Positions 44,094 through 50,299 of a stretch of DNA of 64,000 bases are shown here, in pieces. Source of the DNA: Streptomyces oceani (lineage in GTDB: Bacteria; Actinomycetota; Actinomycetes; Streptomycetales; Streptomycetaceae); assembly GCF_001751245.1 (NCBI RefSeq), contig NZ_LJGU01000151.1, positions 341 to 64,340 of the forward strand, in the 5' to 3' direction. Every line of letters starts with the position of its first letter. Position 1 is the stretch's first letter. Position numbers and translations under genes: made by a program. The notes under the pieces are model-generated. The model did not search any database. It saw nothing but the letters and a program-made list of their open reading frames with translations, and was not told where the DNA came from.

Positions 44094-44428
44094 TGCCGTA
44101 TCGCGCTGACCATTGGCGAGTTGGTCGGGTACATCAACCTGGACGCCTCGGGTGCGCGGCGCGGTGTGGCTCGTACGCAGAACGCGATGCAGGGGTTGCA
44201 GCGGTCGACCGATGGGCGGCTGCGGGATATGCGGGGCCGGTTCGTGGCGGAATCCGCCGCGATGGGCATCGCGTTGGGTGAGGCTGTCAGTGGGGGCGCG
44301 GACCGCGCGGGCGTGAGTCTGGGCAGCGTGGTGAAGGCGTCCATGACCGCGCTGTCCGCTGGAACGCTCGTCGCGGGCGGGGCGCTGGCGGCGTTGCCCG
44401 CGGCGTTCGCGGGGATCGGCATCGCCGC
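44094..44428 (+). pseudogene. truncated phage tape-measure protein (N-terminal fragment)
   Basis: The frame reads LTIGELVGYINLDASGARRG, then QNAMQGLQRSTDGRLRDMRG and a hydrophobic Ala/Gly stretch ending FAGIGIAA, typical of the start of siphovirus tape-measure proteins in actinophages. The expected GTG start appears mutated to GTA behind a good ribosome site (AAGGGG), and the reading frame stops making sense at about 44,429, where a different gene fragment begins. A real tape-measure gene is several kilobases, so this is only a stub. Confidence 0.55.
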
Positions 44429-44557
44429 CGGAAACCGGCCTCACGTGAGGCCGACCCGCGGAACTCCGAAACCGCCAGCGAACCCGATGGCCTCACATGG
44501 GCCTCACATGAGGGTGCGAAGATCCTTGAGTTCCGACCCCGGAGGGTCAGCGCATAA
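44429..44557 (+). pseudogene. 3' end of an older integration-module gene (probably an integrase)
   Basis: A 42-codon frame ends in TAA: ...EPDGLTWASHEGAKILEFRP and RRVSA. It is fused in a different frame to the tape-measure stub. It is followed at once by a terminator hairpin and by the tRNA-Thr 3'-end copy, exactly the layout seen at 59.6 kb, where the intact integrase ends. Identification as an integrase rests on that position, not on a recognised motif. Confidence 0.35.
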
Positions 44558-44561
44558 GAGA

Positions 44562-44594
44562 AAGCCCAGGTCACGGGCTAGGTGACCTGGGCTT
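44562..44594. terminator. hairpin terminator beside the left att copy
   Basis: A perfect 13-bp stem AAGCCCAGGTCAC / GTGACCTGGGCTT (44562-44574 with 44582-44594). It parallels the hairpin at 59,607-59,638 in position and in its core (CCAGGTCA / TGACCTGG). Confidence 0.65.
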
Positions 44595-44643
44595 CGTCGG
44601 AGCCGCCTGGGGGAGTCGAACCCCCGACCTACGCATTACGAGT
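44593..44643. repeat. attL: 51-bp copy of the tRNA-Thr 3' end
   Basis: Identical over 51 bp to 59637-59687. It carries the T-arm and part of the anticodon arm of tRNA-Thr on the minus strand but diverges right after CGAGT, so no tRNA can form here. It marks the left boundary of the AICE. Confidence 0.9.
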
Positions 44644-44758
44644 TGTCCGATCTTGGTCCGTCAGCGTCCGCGAGTATCCACCACGAGATTCGCGCTGCTG
44701 GTCACAAGACTTGCTGGACATTTATGGACGGCAACGAACCGTCACGAACCACAAGCCG

Positions 44759-44779
44759 ACTGAGACCGCTACTGAGACC
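44759..44779 (+). repeat. candidate integrase arm-type sites, left end
   Basis: ACTGAGACC at 44759-44767 and 44771-44779, starts 12 nt apart. The same pair with the same 12-nt spacing occurs near the right end (59533 and 59545). In the excised circle the two pairs would flank the att core. Confidence 0.4.
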
Positions 44780-44859
44780 GTAAAGCAGCACGCCGGACGT
44801 AGTCCTGACAGTCACGTCGGCGACAAGACTCTGCAGCCCCTATGCTTCTTGCGTGAGCA

Positions 44860-44926
44860 GCAGCGACAAACGAACTCAGACAGTTAAAACATGGCAAAGT
44901 CGCTGCTAAGTTGCAGGTCAGAAAGG
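44860..44926 (+). promoter_or_regulatory. probable CRISPR leader
   Basis: A comparatively A-rich stretch ends directly at the first repeat (…AGGTCAGAAAG). Leaders lie at the end where new spacers are added, and the terminal repeat on this side matches the consensus. Assigned by position and composition only. Confidence 0.45.
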
Positions 44927-45016
44927 GTGCTCCCCGCCCATGCGGGGGTGTTCCGATGTCCGGTACCAGACGATCCGGAATGTCCTCGTGCTCCCCGCCC
45001 ATGCGGGGGTGTTCCA
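44927..45016 (+). CRISPR. CRISPR array, left part (two repeats, one spacer)
   Basis: Repeats at 44927-44955 and 44988-45016 are 29 nt, beginning GTGCTCCCCG and ending GGGGTGTTCC(G/A), with the stem CCCCGCCCATGCGGGG. The spacer 44956-44987 is 32 nt. This 29/32 geometry and repeat type match subtype I-E of actinomycetes. The second repeat ends in A instead of G. No cas gene is in the window, so any interference would depend on Cas proteins elsewhere. The following spacer is interrupted by a transposon. Confidence 0.9.
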
Positions 45017-45038
45017 CGACCACACCTTCACCTCTAGT
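45017..45038 (+). CRISPR. left part of an interrupted CRISPR spacer
   Basis: 22 nt from the end of repeat 2 to the transposon. Joined to the 10 nt at 47804-47813 they give a 32-nt spacer. Its last six bases (TCTAGT) are repeated at 47798-47803 as the target-site duplication. Confidence 0.85.
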
Positions 45039-45073
45039 TGTGCTGTCTCGTGAGGTTGGTGCCACGGTCGCGG

Positions 45074-45292
45074 TTACTGCGCGGTCGTGGTCGCCTCGCG
45101 AGTGACGGCGGCCTGCCCGGCTGAAGCCGGGCGTGGGGGGAGTTCGTCGGTGTCGCCGACGAGCCAGGACAGGAAGCCAAGGATGTGGGCGTTCATGTCC
45201 GATCCGACGTCGGCCACGGCCGTCTTGGCTCGCTCGTGGAGGTCGGGATCGGGGCGGTAGACCGCTGCGGGATTCCTGTGTCGGCTGGGCAT
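45074..45292 (-). CDS. small protein, function unknown (possible regulator)
   Basis: 72 residues, beginning MPSRHRNPAAVYRPDPDLHE with a helical middle (AVADVGSDMNAHILGFLSWL) and a disordered Ala/Thr tail. The fold length is compatible with a ribbon-helix-helix protein, but I do not recognise the family. No clear ribosome site precedes the ATG. It is divergent from the DpdA-like gene, with two near-identical palindromes in the 87-bp gap. That arrangement suits an autoregulator, and this is inference. It lies 35 bp inside the transposon's left end. Confidence 0.55.
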   Translation of the reverse strand: MPSRHRNPAAVYRPDPDLHERAKTAVADVGSDMNAHILGFLSWLVGDTDELPPRPASAGQAAVTREATTTAQ

Positions 45293-45308
45293 GAAAACAG
45301 CGTGTCAC

Positions 45309-45360
45309 GGTCGCTAGCCACCCGTCCATCCCGTCAGTAGACTGAGGTGGCTAGCCACCT
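45309..45360. promoter_or_regulatory. two palindromic operators between the divergent cargo genes
   Basis: GGTGGCTAGCCACC at 45346-45359 is a perfect palindrome (16 bp when A and T on either side are included). A second copy, GGTCGCTAGCCACC at 45309-45322, differs at one base. Starts are 37 bp apart. A possible -10 (TAGACT, 45338-45343) for the rightward gene lies between them. Confidence 0.6.
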
Positions 45361-45379
45361 TGATCAGGGGGATAAGCGC

Positions 45380-46612
45380 ATGAGGTTCTTCCTCGGTACT
45401 CATCAGCCGCACTGGCTGCGGCTCACGACCGCGCCGCTGTTCATCTCCGACCGGCGGCTGCGCGAATACAAGACCCTTCCGACCGCCCGCGGGACGTGGG
45501 CGCTGGACTCGGGGGGATTCACCGAACTCCAGCAGTACGGGCGGTGGGAGACCTCCCCGCGTGAGTACGCGGACCGGGTGCGCCGGTACCGGGACGAGAT
45601 CGGTGGCCTGCTGTGGGCAGCCCCGCAAGACTGGATGTGCGAATCCGTCGTCATCCAGGGCGGAGCTGGCTTTGTCGGTACCGGTCTCAGCGTCACCGAG
45701 CACCAGAAACGCACCGTGGAGAACGGACTGCACCTGCGGGCGATAGCCCCTGACCTGCCCTTCATCTACGTACTGCAAGGCAACCTCACAGAGGACTACC
45801 TGGCTTGCGCTCAGATGTACCGGGAGGCCGGGGCAGACCTTGCATCGGAGGCGACGGTGGGTATCGGCAGCGTCTGCCGGCGCCAGGGCACACTCGAAGC
45901 GGCCGAGATCATCACCGCCGTACGTGAGGCGGTGCCGGGAATCCGGCTCCACGGGTTCGGCATCAAGACCTCCGGCTTGGGCGCCTACGGCAGGCAGTTG
46001 ACGTCCTCGGACTCCATGGCCTGGTCCTACGACGCCCGCCGCAAGCGCTTCGCGCTGCCCGGCTGCGAGACCAAACACAAGAACTGCGCGAACTGCCCCC
46101 GTTTTGCCTTCCGTTGGCGTGAGCGGGTGCTGACCTCCCTGGCCCGCCACTCCACCCGCATCCATCTCTCGACGTCTCCCGGAAAGGGGACCCAGATGTC
46201 CAGAAAACTGGACAGTCGTGCGCAGGGTCGCGCCCGTCTGACGCTCTCGGCGTTCCGCGATGAAGCCGCCCGCTTGGAACGCGATACGACCATCCGGCGC
46301 GAGCACCGGGCCGGGATGTCGGTGCGGCAGATCGCCGATCTCGTCGCGCTGTCACCTGCCCGCGTCGGGCAGGTCATCGCCGAACCCGAGCCGGACGGCG
46401 GTCTCCTGAAGTGCCTGCGGGAGTTGCGGCAGCGGTGGGGCGTGGATGAGGACCCGGCCACCAGCGCCGCAGCCGATCAGATCATCGCGCACCTGGCCGC
46501 CGACGACCTCATCGACCACGGCGCCGACTCAGACGTCAGCGCGATTGTCAGTGCCGGCGTGCAGGATGAAGAGTCCGACAGCGAGACGCTGTCACTGTTC
46601 GACGTCGCATAG
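45380..46612 (+). CDS. DpdA / queuine tRNA-ribosyltransferase-like protein with C-terminal HTH
   Basis: 410 residues. The ATG at 45380 follows AGGGGG; an upstream in-frame GTG would start inside the operator. Residues 1 to about 262 form a TGT-like barrel: DSGGF with Asp43 (the base-recognition motif of the family), Asp211 in SSDSMAW in the position expected for the catalytic Asp, and a zinc site from Cys229, Cys236, Cys239 and a His at 257 or 262. Family knowledge: TGTs swap guanine for a 7-deazaguanine in tRNA, while DpdA-type relatives do so in DNA as protection or phage anti-restriction. Residues about 295-340 (TIRREHRAGMSVRQIADLVA) are a helix-turn-helix. An internal ATG at 46196 with GGAAAGGGG upstream could also start a separate HTH protein. 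No deazaguanine synthesis genes are in the window. Confidence 0.75.
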   Translation: MRFFLGTHQPHWLRLTTAPLFISDRRLREYKTLPTARGTWALDSGGFTELQQYGRWETSPREYADRVRRYRDEIGGLLWAAPQDWMCESVVIQGGAGFVGTGLSVTEHQKRTVENGLHLRAIAPDLPFIYVLQGNLTEDYLACAQMYREAGADLASEATVGIGSVCRRQGTLEAAEIITAVREAVPGIRLHGFGIKTSGLGAYGRQLTSSDSMAWSYDARRKRFALPGCETKHKNCANCPRFAFRWRERVLTSLARHSTRIHLSTSPGKGTQMSRKLDSRAQGRARLTLSAFRDEAARLERDTTIRREHRAGMSVRQIADLVALSPARVGQVIAEPEPDGGLLKCLRELRQRWGVDEDPATSAAADQIIAHLAADDLIDHGADSDVSAIVSAGVQDEESDSETLSLFDVA

Positions 46613-46705
46613 ACCCGGAGGGGAGGGAGCGCACGGTGCAGCACATCGTCCGCGTGACCCTCCCCGCTCTCGCTGTGTCGATGGCTGCCGCCTGTGCGGA
46701 CAGCC

Positions 46706-47788
46706 ATGGCCGGGCACCGCAATGCACCGTTGACGCCGGAAGGGCGTCTGCGCCTATGCCTGCGCGTTGACGCCGGACGCCCACTCGCGCACGTCGCCTC
46801 GGAGGCTGGGATCTCCCGCCGCTGTCTGGCCAAGTGGTACGCCCGCTGGCTCTCCCACGGCGAGGACGGGCTCCACGACCGCACCTCACGTCCCGCCGCC
46901 AGCCCCGCCCGAACTCCCGGCGACGTCGCTGACCTGGTCGAGGCGCTACGGCGGCAGACCAAGCACGGCCCGGTCCGACTAGCCGCCGACCTGAAGCGAC
47001 TGCACGACGTCACGCTGGCGCCGGCCACCATCCACCGCATCCTGACCCGCCGCGGGCTGAACCGATTACGCGACCTCGACCCACCCACCGGCGAGCCATT
47101 ACAGCAGGTCATCCGCTACGAACATGACCAGCCAGGCGACATGATCCACGTCGACGTCAAGAAACTCGGCCGCATACCAACTGGCGGCGGCTGGCGAATA
47201 CACGGCATCGGCACCCACGCTGCCCGTGCTTCCAAACGCGCCGGTCCTGGCACCGGCCGCGTCGGATACGTCTACCTCCACACCGCGCTGGACGACCACT
47301 CCCGGCTCGCCTACACCGAGTCCCTCGAAGACGAACGTGCCGCCTCCGCGGCCGCGTTCTGGCGCCGCGCGGTGGCCTTCTTCACCGAACACGACGTCAC
47401 CCCGATCCACCGCGTGCTCACAGACAACGGCGCCTGCTACCGCTCCCGCACCTGGGCTGCTGCGCTCGCCGAGACCTGCACGCGACACAAGCGCACCCGG
47501 CCCTACACCCCGCGCACCAACGGGAAGGTCGAGAGGTTCCACTCGACGCTGGCCCGCGAGTGGGCATACGTACGCGCCTACACCTCCGAGCGCGACCGCC
47601 AAGCCGCACTGGCGGACTTCCTCAACTACTACAACCACGAACGCCCGCACACCGCGCTTGGCGGCCAGCCGCCGGTCAGCCGGACCGCCAGCAGCGACTA
47701 CCGCATCACCTTCGGCCACCCACCCGAGCCCATGGACGTCTTCCCGCGGCAACTCGCGCTCGACGACTTCGTGGAACCAACGTCCTGA
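46706..47788 (+). CDS. IS481-family transposase
   Basis: 360 residues. An N-terminal helix-turn-helix (ASEAGISRRCLAKWYARW, 31-48) is followed by an integrase-core DDE domain: Asp150 (MIHVDVKKLG), Asp240 (LTDNGACY) and Glu276 (GKVERFH), with exactly 35 residues between the last two. YNHERPHTALGGQPP near the end is typical of the family. A GTG at 46694 would add four residues. The frame is intact and ends within the element's right inverted repeat. It follows the DpdA-like gene on the same strand after 93 bp. Confidence 0.92.
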   Translation: MAGHRNAPLTPEGRLRLCLRVDAGRPLAHVASEAGISRRCLAKWYARWLSHGEDGLHDRTSRPAASPARTPGDVADLVEALRRQTKHGPVRLAADLKRLHDVTLAPATIHRILTRRGLNRLRDLDPPTGEPLQQVIRYEHDQPGDMIHVDVKKLGRIPTGGGWRIHGIGTHAARASKRAGPGTGRVGYVYLHTALDDHSRLAYTESLEDERAASAAAFWRRAVAFFTEHDVTPIHRVLTDNGACYRSRTWAAALAETCTRHKRTRPYTPRTNGKVERFHSTLAREWAYVRAYTSERDRQAALADFLNYYNHERPHTALGGQPPVSRTASSDYRITFGHPPEPMDVFPRQLALDDFVEPTS

Positions 47789-47803
47789 GACACCACATCT
47801 AGT

Positions 47804-47813
47804 GTCCCCGCAC
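47804..47813 (+). CRISPR. right part of the interrupted CRISPR spacer
   Basis: 10 nt between the right target duplication (47798-47803) and the next repeat. With 45017-45038 it makes a 32-nt spacer. Confidence 0.85.
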
Positions 47814-47903
47814 GTGCTCCCCGCCCATGCGGGGGTGTTCCGTACGTGCAACTGGCCGAAGATCTGCGGAGGGCGTGCTCCCCGCCCATGCGGGGGTGTT
47901 CCG
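47814..47903 (+). CRISPR. CRISPR array, right part (two repeats, one spacer)
   Basis: Repeats at 47814-47842 and 47875-47903 are identical to the first repeat of the left part. The spacer 47843-47874 is 32 nt. Same strand and geometry as the left part, so the four repeats formed one array before the transposon arrived. The array then abuts the end of a GNAT fragment. Confidence 0.92.
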
Positions 47904-47940
47904 CGGTCGGAAACACGCTCTGACGACTGCTCTCAACCTC

Positions 47941-48231
47941 TTACGCGGCTGGCGGCGCACTGCTACTCGCCTGTGTCAATTCAAGTTGCATATCGGGATA
48001 CATGACGACGGACGCGTCTCGCTGTGCCATCCAGCCGGAGAGACGATGCTCTGGCGCTTCTGTCCGTACGTGGGTGAAGCCCTCGCGCAGGTAGTAGTCC
48101 AGCAAGGCCGTGTTGGTGCGCCAGCAGTGGAGCCGCACCCAAGGAAGGCCACGGCTCCGGGCGACCGCGCCGACCCAATCGAGGATTCGACCGCCCAGTC
48201 CCTCACCGGCGACCTTCCGCTTTTCAGGCGG
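47941..48231 (-). pseudogene. N-terminally truncated GNAT acetyltransferase
   Basis: The frame ends TAA and reads RILDWVGAVARSRGLPWVRL, HCWRTNTALLDYYLREGFTH, then a C-terminal tail. This is the last third of a GNAT acetyltransferase (motif A end and motif B). Upstream the frame runs into stop codons at 48232-48237, so the acetyl-CoA-binding loop is missing. A GTG at 48138 could start a 65-residue peptide, but it would not be an enzyme. Confidence 0.55.
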
Positions 48232-48388
48232 TCACTAGCCCGGGAGCTGGACCGGTCGTTCCGAAGTAGGGCCAGCATTGGTATGTGGGCGTACGCCCTT
48301 GTTCGCTGACTTTGATGTTGGCGTTGATGTCAGAGCTCCGTCTCATGTGAGTACGGCGCCCGGCTGCGGTGCCCAGTGTCTGCCGGGG

Positions 48389-49042
48389 TCAGCTGCTTGG
48401 CAGAAGGCGGCTTGTGAAGCCCGCGCTACACAGCCGTTCGTACGCCGCGAGCACATCGTCCGGGACCTTCTGACGGATCATGAACCCTTGGTCGGGATAG
48501 ATGACGAGCCGCTGTAGCGCGCCGACCAGCATGTCGATCACCATGCGGGTGTCCCCGATGGAGTCCACATACTCCTGGAACTCCATCGGGGTAGACGCAC
48601 TCACGATCTCAACTTCCGGCCAGAGCTTGCGTGCTGTGGCGTACGCGCGCCGCTCCTCGTACGGCTTACTGATCAGGAGCACGGAGGACACTTCGACGCC
48701 GGCCTGATCGAGGACTTCGCGTGTGAAGCGGATGTTCTCTCCCGTGTTCCGGGCGTTGGGCTCCGCGAGTACGACCGAACTGGGCACCCCGCGTTCGAGC
48801 GCCCGCTCCCGGTAGTGGACTGCTTCGCCTCGCGGCATCCGCGCCTCGGTGGTGCGGCTTGTCGCCCCGGTGAAGACAATCAGCGGGGCCATTCCGCGTT
48901 CGTACAGGTCAACGGCCGTGTCAGCCACGCCCAAGTCATGGCTGCCCAGACCGACCGCCACCGAGCACGGCCGTAGCTCATGGTGCATCCGGTGGTAGTC
49001 CCACAGCTGCCGAGCGTCGGCCCATGCCTGCGCGGAAATCAC
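48389..49042 (-). CDS. YdcF/DUF218-family protein
   Basis: 217 residues. The pattern VAVGLGSHD, GMAPLIVFTGAT, MPRGEAVHYRERALERGV, EPNARNTGENIRF and LISKPYEERRAYAT matches the YdcF (DUF218) superfamily, whose Escherichia member binds S-adenosylmethionine; the biochemical role is unsettled. No membrane segment or signal peptide is seen, unlike SanA-type members. The GTG start overlaps the TGA of the GntR gene (GTGA), so the two are co-translated and the operator-controlled repressor operon includes it. Why an AICE carries it is unknown. Confidence 0.8.
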   Translation of the reverse strand: MISAQAWADARQLWDYHRMHHELRPCSVAVGLGSHDLGVADTAVDLYERGMAPLIVFTGATSRTTEARMPRGEAVHYRERALERGVPSSVVLAEPNARNTGENIRFTREVLDQAGVEVSSVLLISKPYEERRAYATARKLWPEVEIVSASTPMEFQEYVDSIGDTRMVIDMLVGALQRLVIYPDQGFMIRQKVPDDVLAAYERLCSAGFTSRLLPSS

Positions 49043-49833
49043 TTGCCTGTCCCCTCATCCGATGCCGAGTCGGGGACCTTGAAGTCGTACGCCCACGCGA
49101 AGCGCGAGGCAGCGTGCACGCCGATGGCGAACTCCACCACCGTGCCATCCGCTGTGAAGGTCGTCCGATGCAGCTCGACCACCCATTCCCCGGGAGACAG
49201 TTGCAGGAGCTTCGCCTCATCCGGCGTAGGCATCCGTGGGTCCAGTTCCTCCCGCATGTGGTCGATCTCGTATCCCGCGTCGTAGAGCACCCGGAAGCCA
49301 CCTCCGCGACCAGCCGGGCCAGGGGACGGGTCAACGATCCGTGTCCCTTCCACGTGCTCCGGTCGGTAGTAGCTGGTCAGTGTGTGCGTCGGCTGCTGGC
49401 CTTCCTTGACCAGCCGCTCTCGGGCGTACACCTCGGCACCGGCAGGCAACCCATGGGCAGCCGCGACAGCCGGGGGCGCTTCCACGCGCTGGACGGATTG
49501 GGTTTGCTCACCACGGCGGTAGGCACGTCCCGACGCCACTCGGTCGGCAATGAACGCCACCTGGTCACCGTCGCGCCACTTGGCCTTGTCGTACCGCTCG
49601 ATGCCGAGGCGCTTGAGTGGAGTCTGCGGGCGGACGACCGTGCCGTGGCCACGTGACGAGGTGACCAGCCCTTCCGCTTCCAATGTCTTGTACGCGGTGT
49701 GGACGGTCTGCTTGGAGCCCTTGCCCTCATTGACTAGCTCCCGAATCTCGGGCAACTGCTGGCCAGGCGTGTACTCGCCCGCCTTGATCTGTTCAGCCAG
49801 CTCGTCAGCCAGCTCTCGCCACTTCGGTGCCAT
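49039..49833 (-). CDS. GntR-family (HutC/KorSA-like) transcriptional repressor
   Basis: 264 residues. The ATG at 49833 has GAGGAG upstream; an in-frame extension to 50061 would cross the operators and promoter and is rejected. The N-terminal winged helix begins KWRELADELAEQIKAGEYTP, with GQQLPEIRELVNEGKGSKQT as the recognition part. The C-terminal half is a UTRA-type ligand domain (from ARERLVKEG to EFAIGVHAASRFAW). In the Streptomyces element pSAM2 the GntR protein KorSA represses the activator of transfer and replication. The position here, facing the replication-transfer genes across two palindromes, suggests the same job. Confidence 0.85.
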   Translation of the reverse strand: MAPKWRELADELAEQIKAGEYTPGQQLPEIRELVNEGKGSKQTVHTAYKTLEAEGLVTSSRGHGTVVRPQTPLKRLGIERYDKAKWRDGDQVAFIADRVASGRAYRRGEQTQSVQRVEAPPAVAAAHGLPAGAEVYARERLVKEGQQPTHTLTSYYRPEHVEGTRIVDPSPGPAGRGGGFRVLYDAGYEIDHMREELDPRMPTPDEAKLLQLSPGEWVVELHRTTFTADGTVVEFAIGVHAASRFAWAYDFKVPDSASDEGTGK

Positions 49834-49864
49834 GCCCAGCTCCTCTCGACACCTCAAGTGAAAC

Positions 49865-49880
49865 ACAGTCCTAGGACTGT
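49865..49880. promoter_or_regulatory. operator 1 (perfect palindrome)
   Basis: ACAGTCCTAGGACTGT, a 16-bp perfect palindrome between gntR and the rightward genes. It shares the core CAGTCCTAGGACTG with operator 2 and abuts the -35 of the rightward promoter. Confidence 0.7.
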
Positions 49881-49908
49881 TGACAGCATCGGGCTCAGTG
49901 GGCATAGT
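49880..49908 (+). promoter_or_regulatory. candidate rightward promoter of the AICE
   Basis: TTGACA (49880-49885), 17 nt, CATAGT (49903-49908). Operator 1 touches the -35, and operator 2 lies just past the expected start point, so a repressor on either would block it. Confidence 0.6.
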
Positions 49909-49921
49909 CATGTTCAGCCGA

Positions 49922-49939
49922 CGCAGTCCTAGGACTGCG
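49922..49939. promoter_or_regulatory. operator 2 (perfect palindrome)
   Basis: CGCAGTCCTAGGACTGCG, an 18-bp perfect palindrome centred 58 bp from operator 1. The likely ligand is the GntR protein encoded alongside. Confidence 0.7.
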
Positions 49940-50177
49940 AGACAGTACGGGTGCCCGTTGGGCTTTCCTGCGCTGCGCGGTGAGGGGCCCGGGACAGAGC
50001 GGGCCGAGGCACCCCGGGGCCTTGTCATCCGGAGGGCTAGGCCGAAAGGCCATGTCTCCATACGCCTACACGGGACAAGGCGGCTCTACCTGATACGGGA
50101 GTCGTCGCCCCCGAAGGAGACGAACTAGCACGTCACACACCTTCCGCAGCGCTCCGTGTGCTGCGGCCGGTTGCCTC

Positions 50178-50202
50178 CCCCGCCCGTCTCGTACGGGCGG
50201 GG
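50178..50202 (+). other. hairpin in the AICE leader
   Basis: 10-bp stem CCCCGCCCGT / ACGGGCGGGG with the 5-nt loop CTCGT. It could be a terminator or a leader structure. Confidence 0.4.
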
Positions 50203-50234
50203 CGTGGGGAGCCGGGTTTCCCGACTTCAACGGC

Positions 50235-50264
50235 GCGGCCCCGGTGGTGCAACACCGGGGCCGC
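50235..50264 (+). terminator. terminator-like hairpin before the first gene of the operon
   Basis: 12-bp perfect stem GCGGCCCCGGTG / CACCGGGGCCGC around a 6-nt loop, followed by TTT. It lies 35 nt before the start codon at 50300, so it may attenuate the operon rather than end it. Confidence 0.4.
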
Positions 50265-50299
50265 TTTCGGGCCGTTCCACTGTGAAGGGAGCACAACCC

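Larger units (their letters stand above)
45039..47797. mobile_element. IS481-family transposon with passenger genes
   Basis: 2,759 bp. The ends are TGTGCTGTCTC on the left and, reversed, TGTGGTGTCTC on the right (one mismatch in 11). A 6-bp direct repeat TCTAGT (45033-45038, 47798-47803) flanks it. The transposase occupies the right 1.1 kb and its stop falls at the edge of the right inverted repeat, as is usual for IS481. The left 1.6 kb holds a DpdA/TGT-like gene and a small divergent gene, which ordinary IS481 elements lack. Clean ends and an intact transposase suggest a recent insertion. Confidence 0.85.
49940..50299. other. leader region with two hairpins
   Basis: No gene is recognised. 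An ATG at 50051 gives only 13 codons. Two stable hairpins (50178-50202 and 50235-50264) lie between the rightward promoter and the first gene, so the transcript has a long structured leader. Confidence 0.5.

Noticed and set aside
44593..44643. A second tRNA-Thr gene at the left att copy
   Set aside because: Only the 3' part is present; the sequence diverges in the anticodon arm and no acceptor 5' strand exists.
45347..45379. Upstream GTG start for the DpdA-like gene
   Set aside because: It lies inside the palindromic operator and has no ribosome site; ATG 45380 has AGGGGG.
46612..46705. A nearer left end of the IS481 element just before the transposase
   Set aside because: No TGTG(C/G)TGTCTC-like sequence is found there, whereas 45039 matches the right end at 10 of 11 positions and is flanked by the target duplication.
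49834..50061. N-terminal extension of the GntR protein
   Set aside because: It would run through both operators and the divergent promoter; ATG 49833 has a good ribosome site and begins the family-typical sequence.
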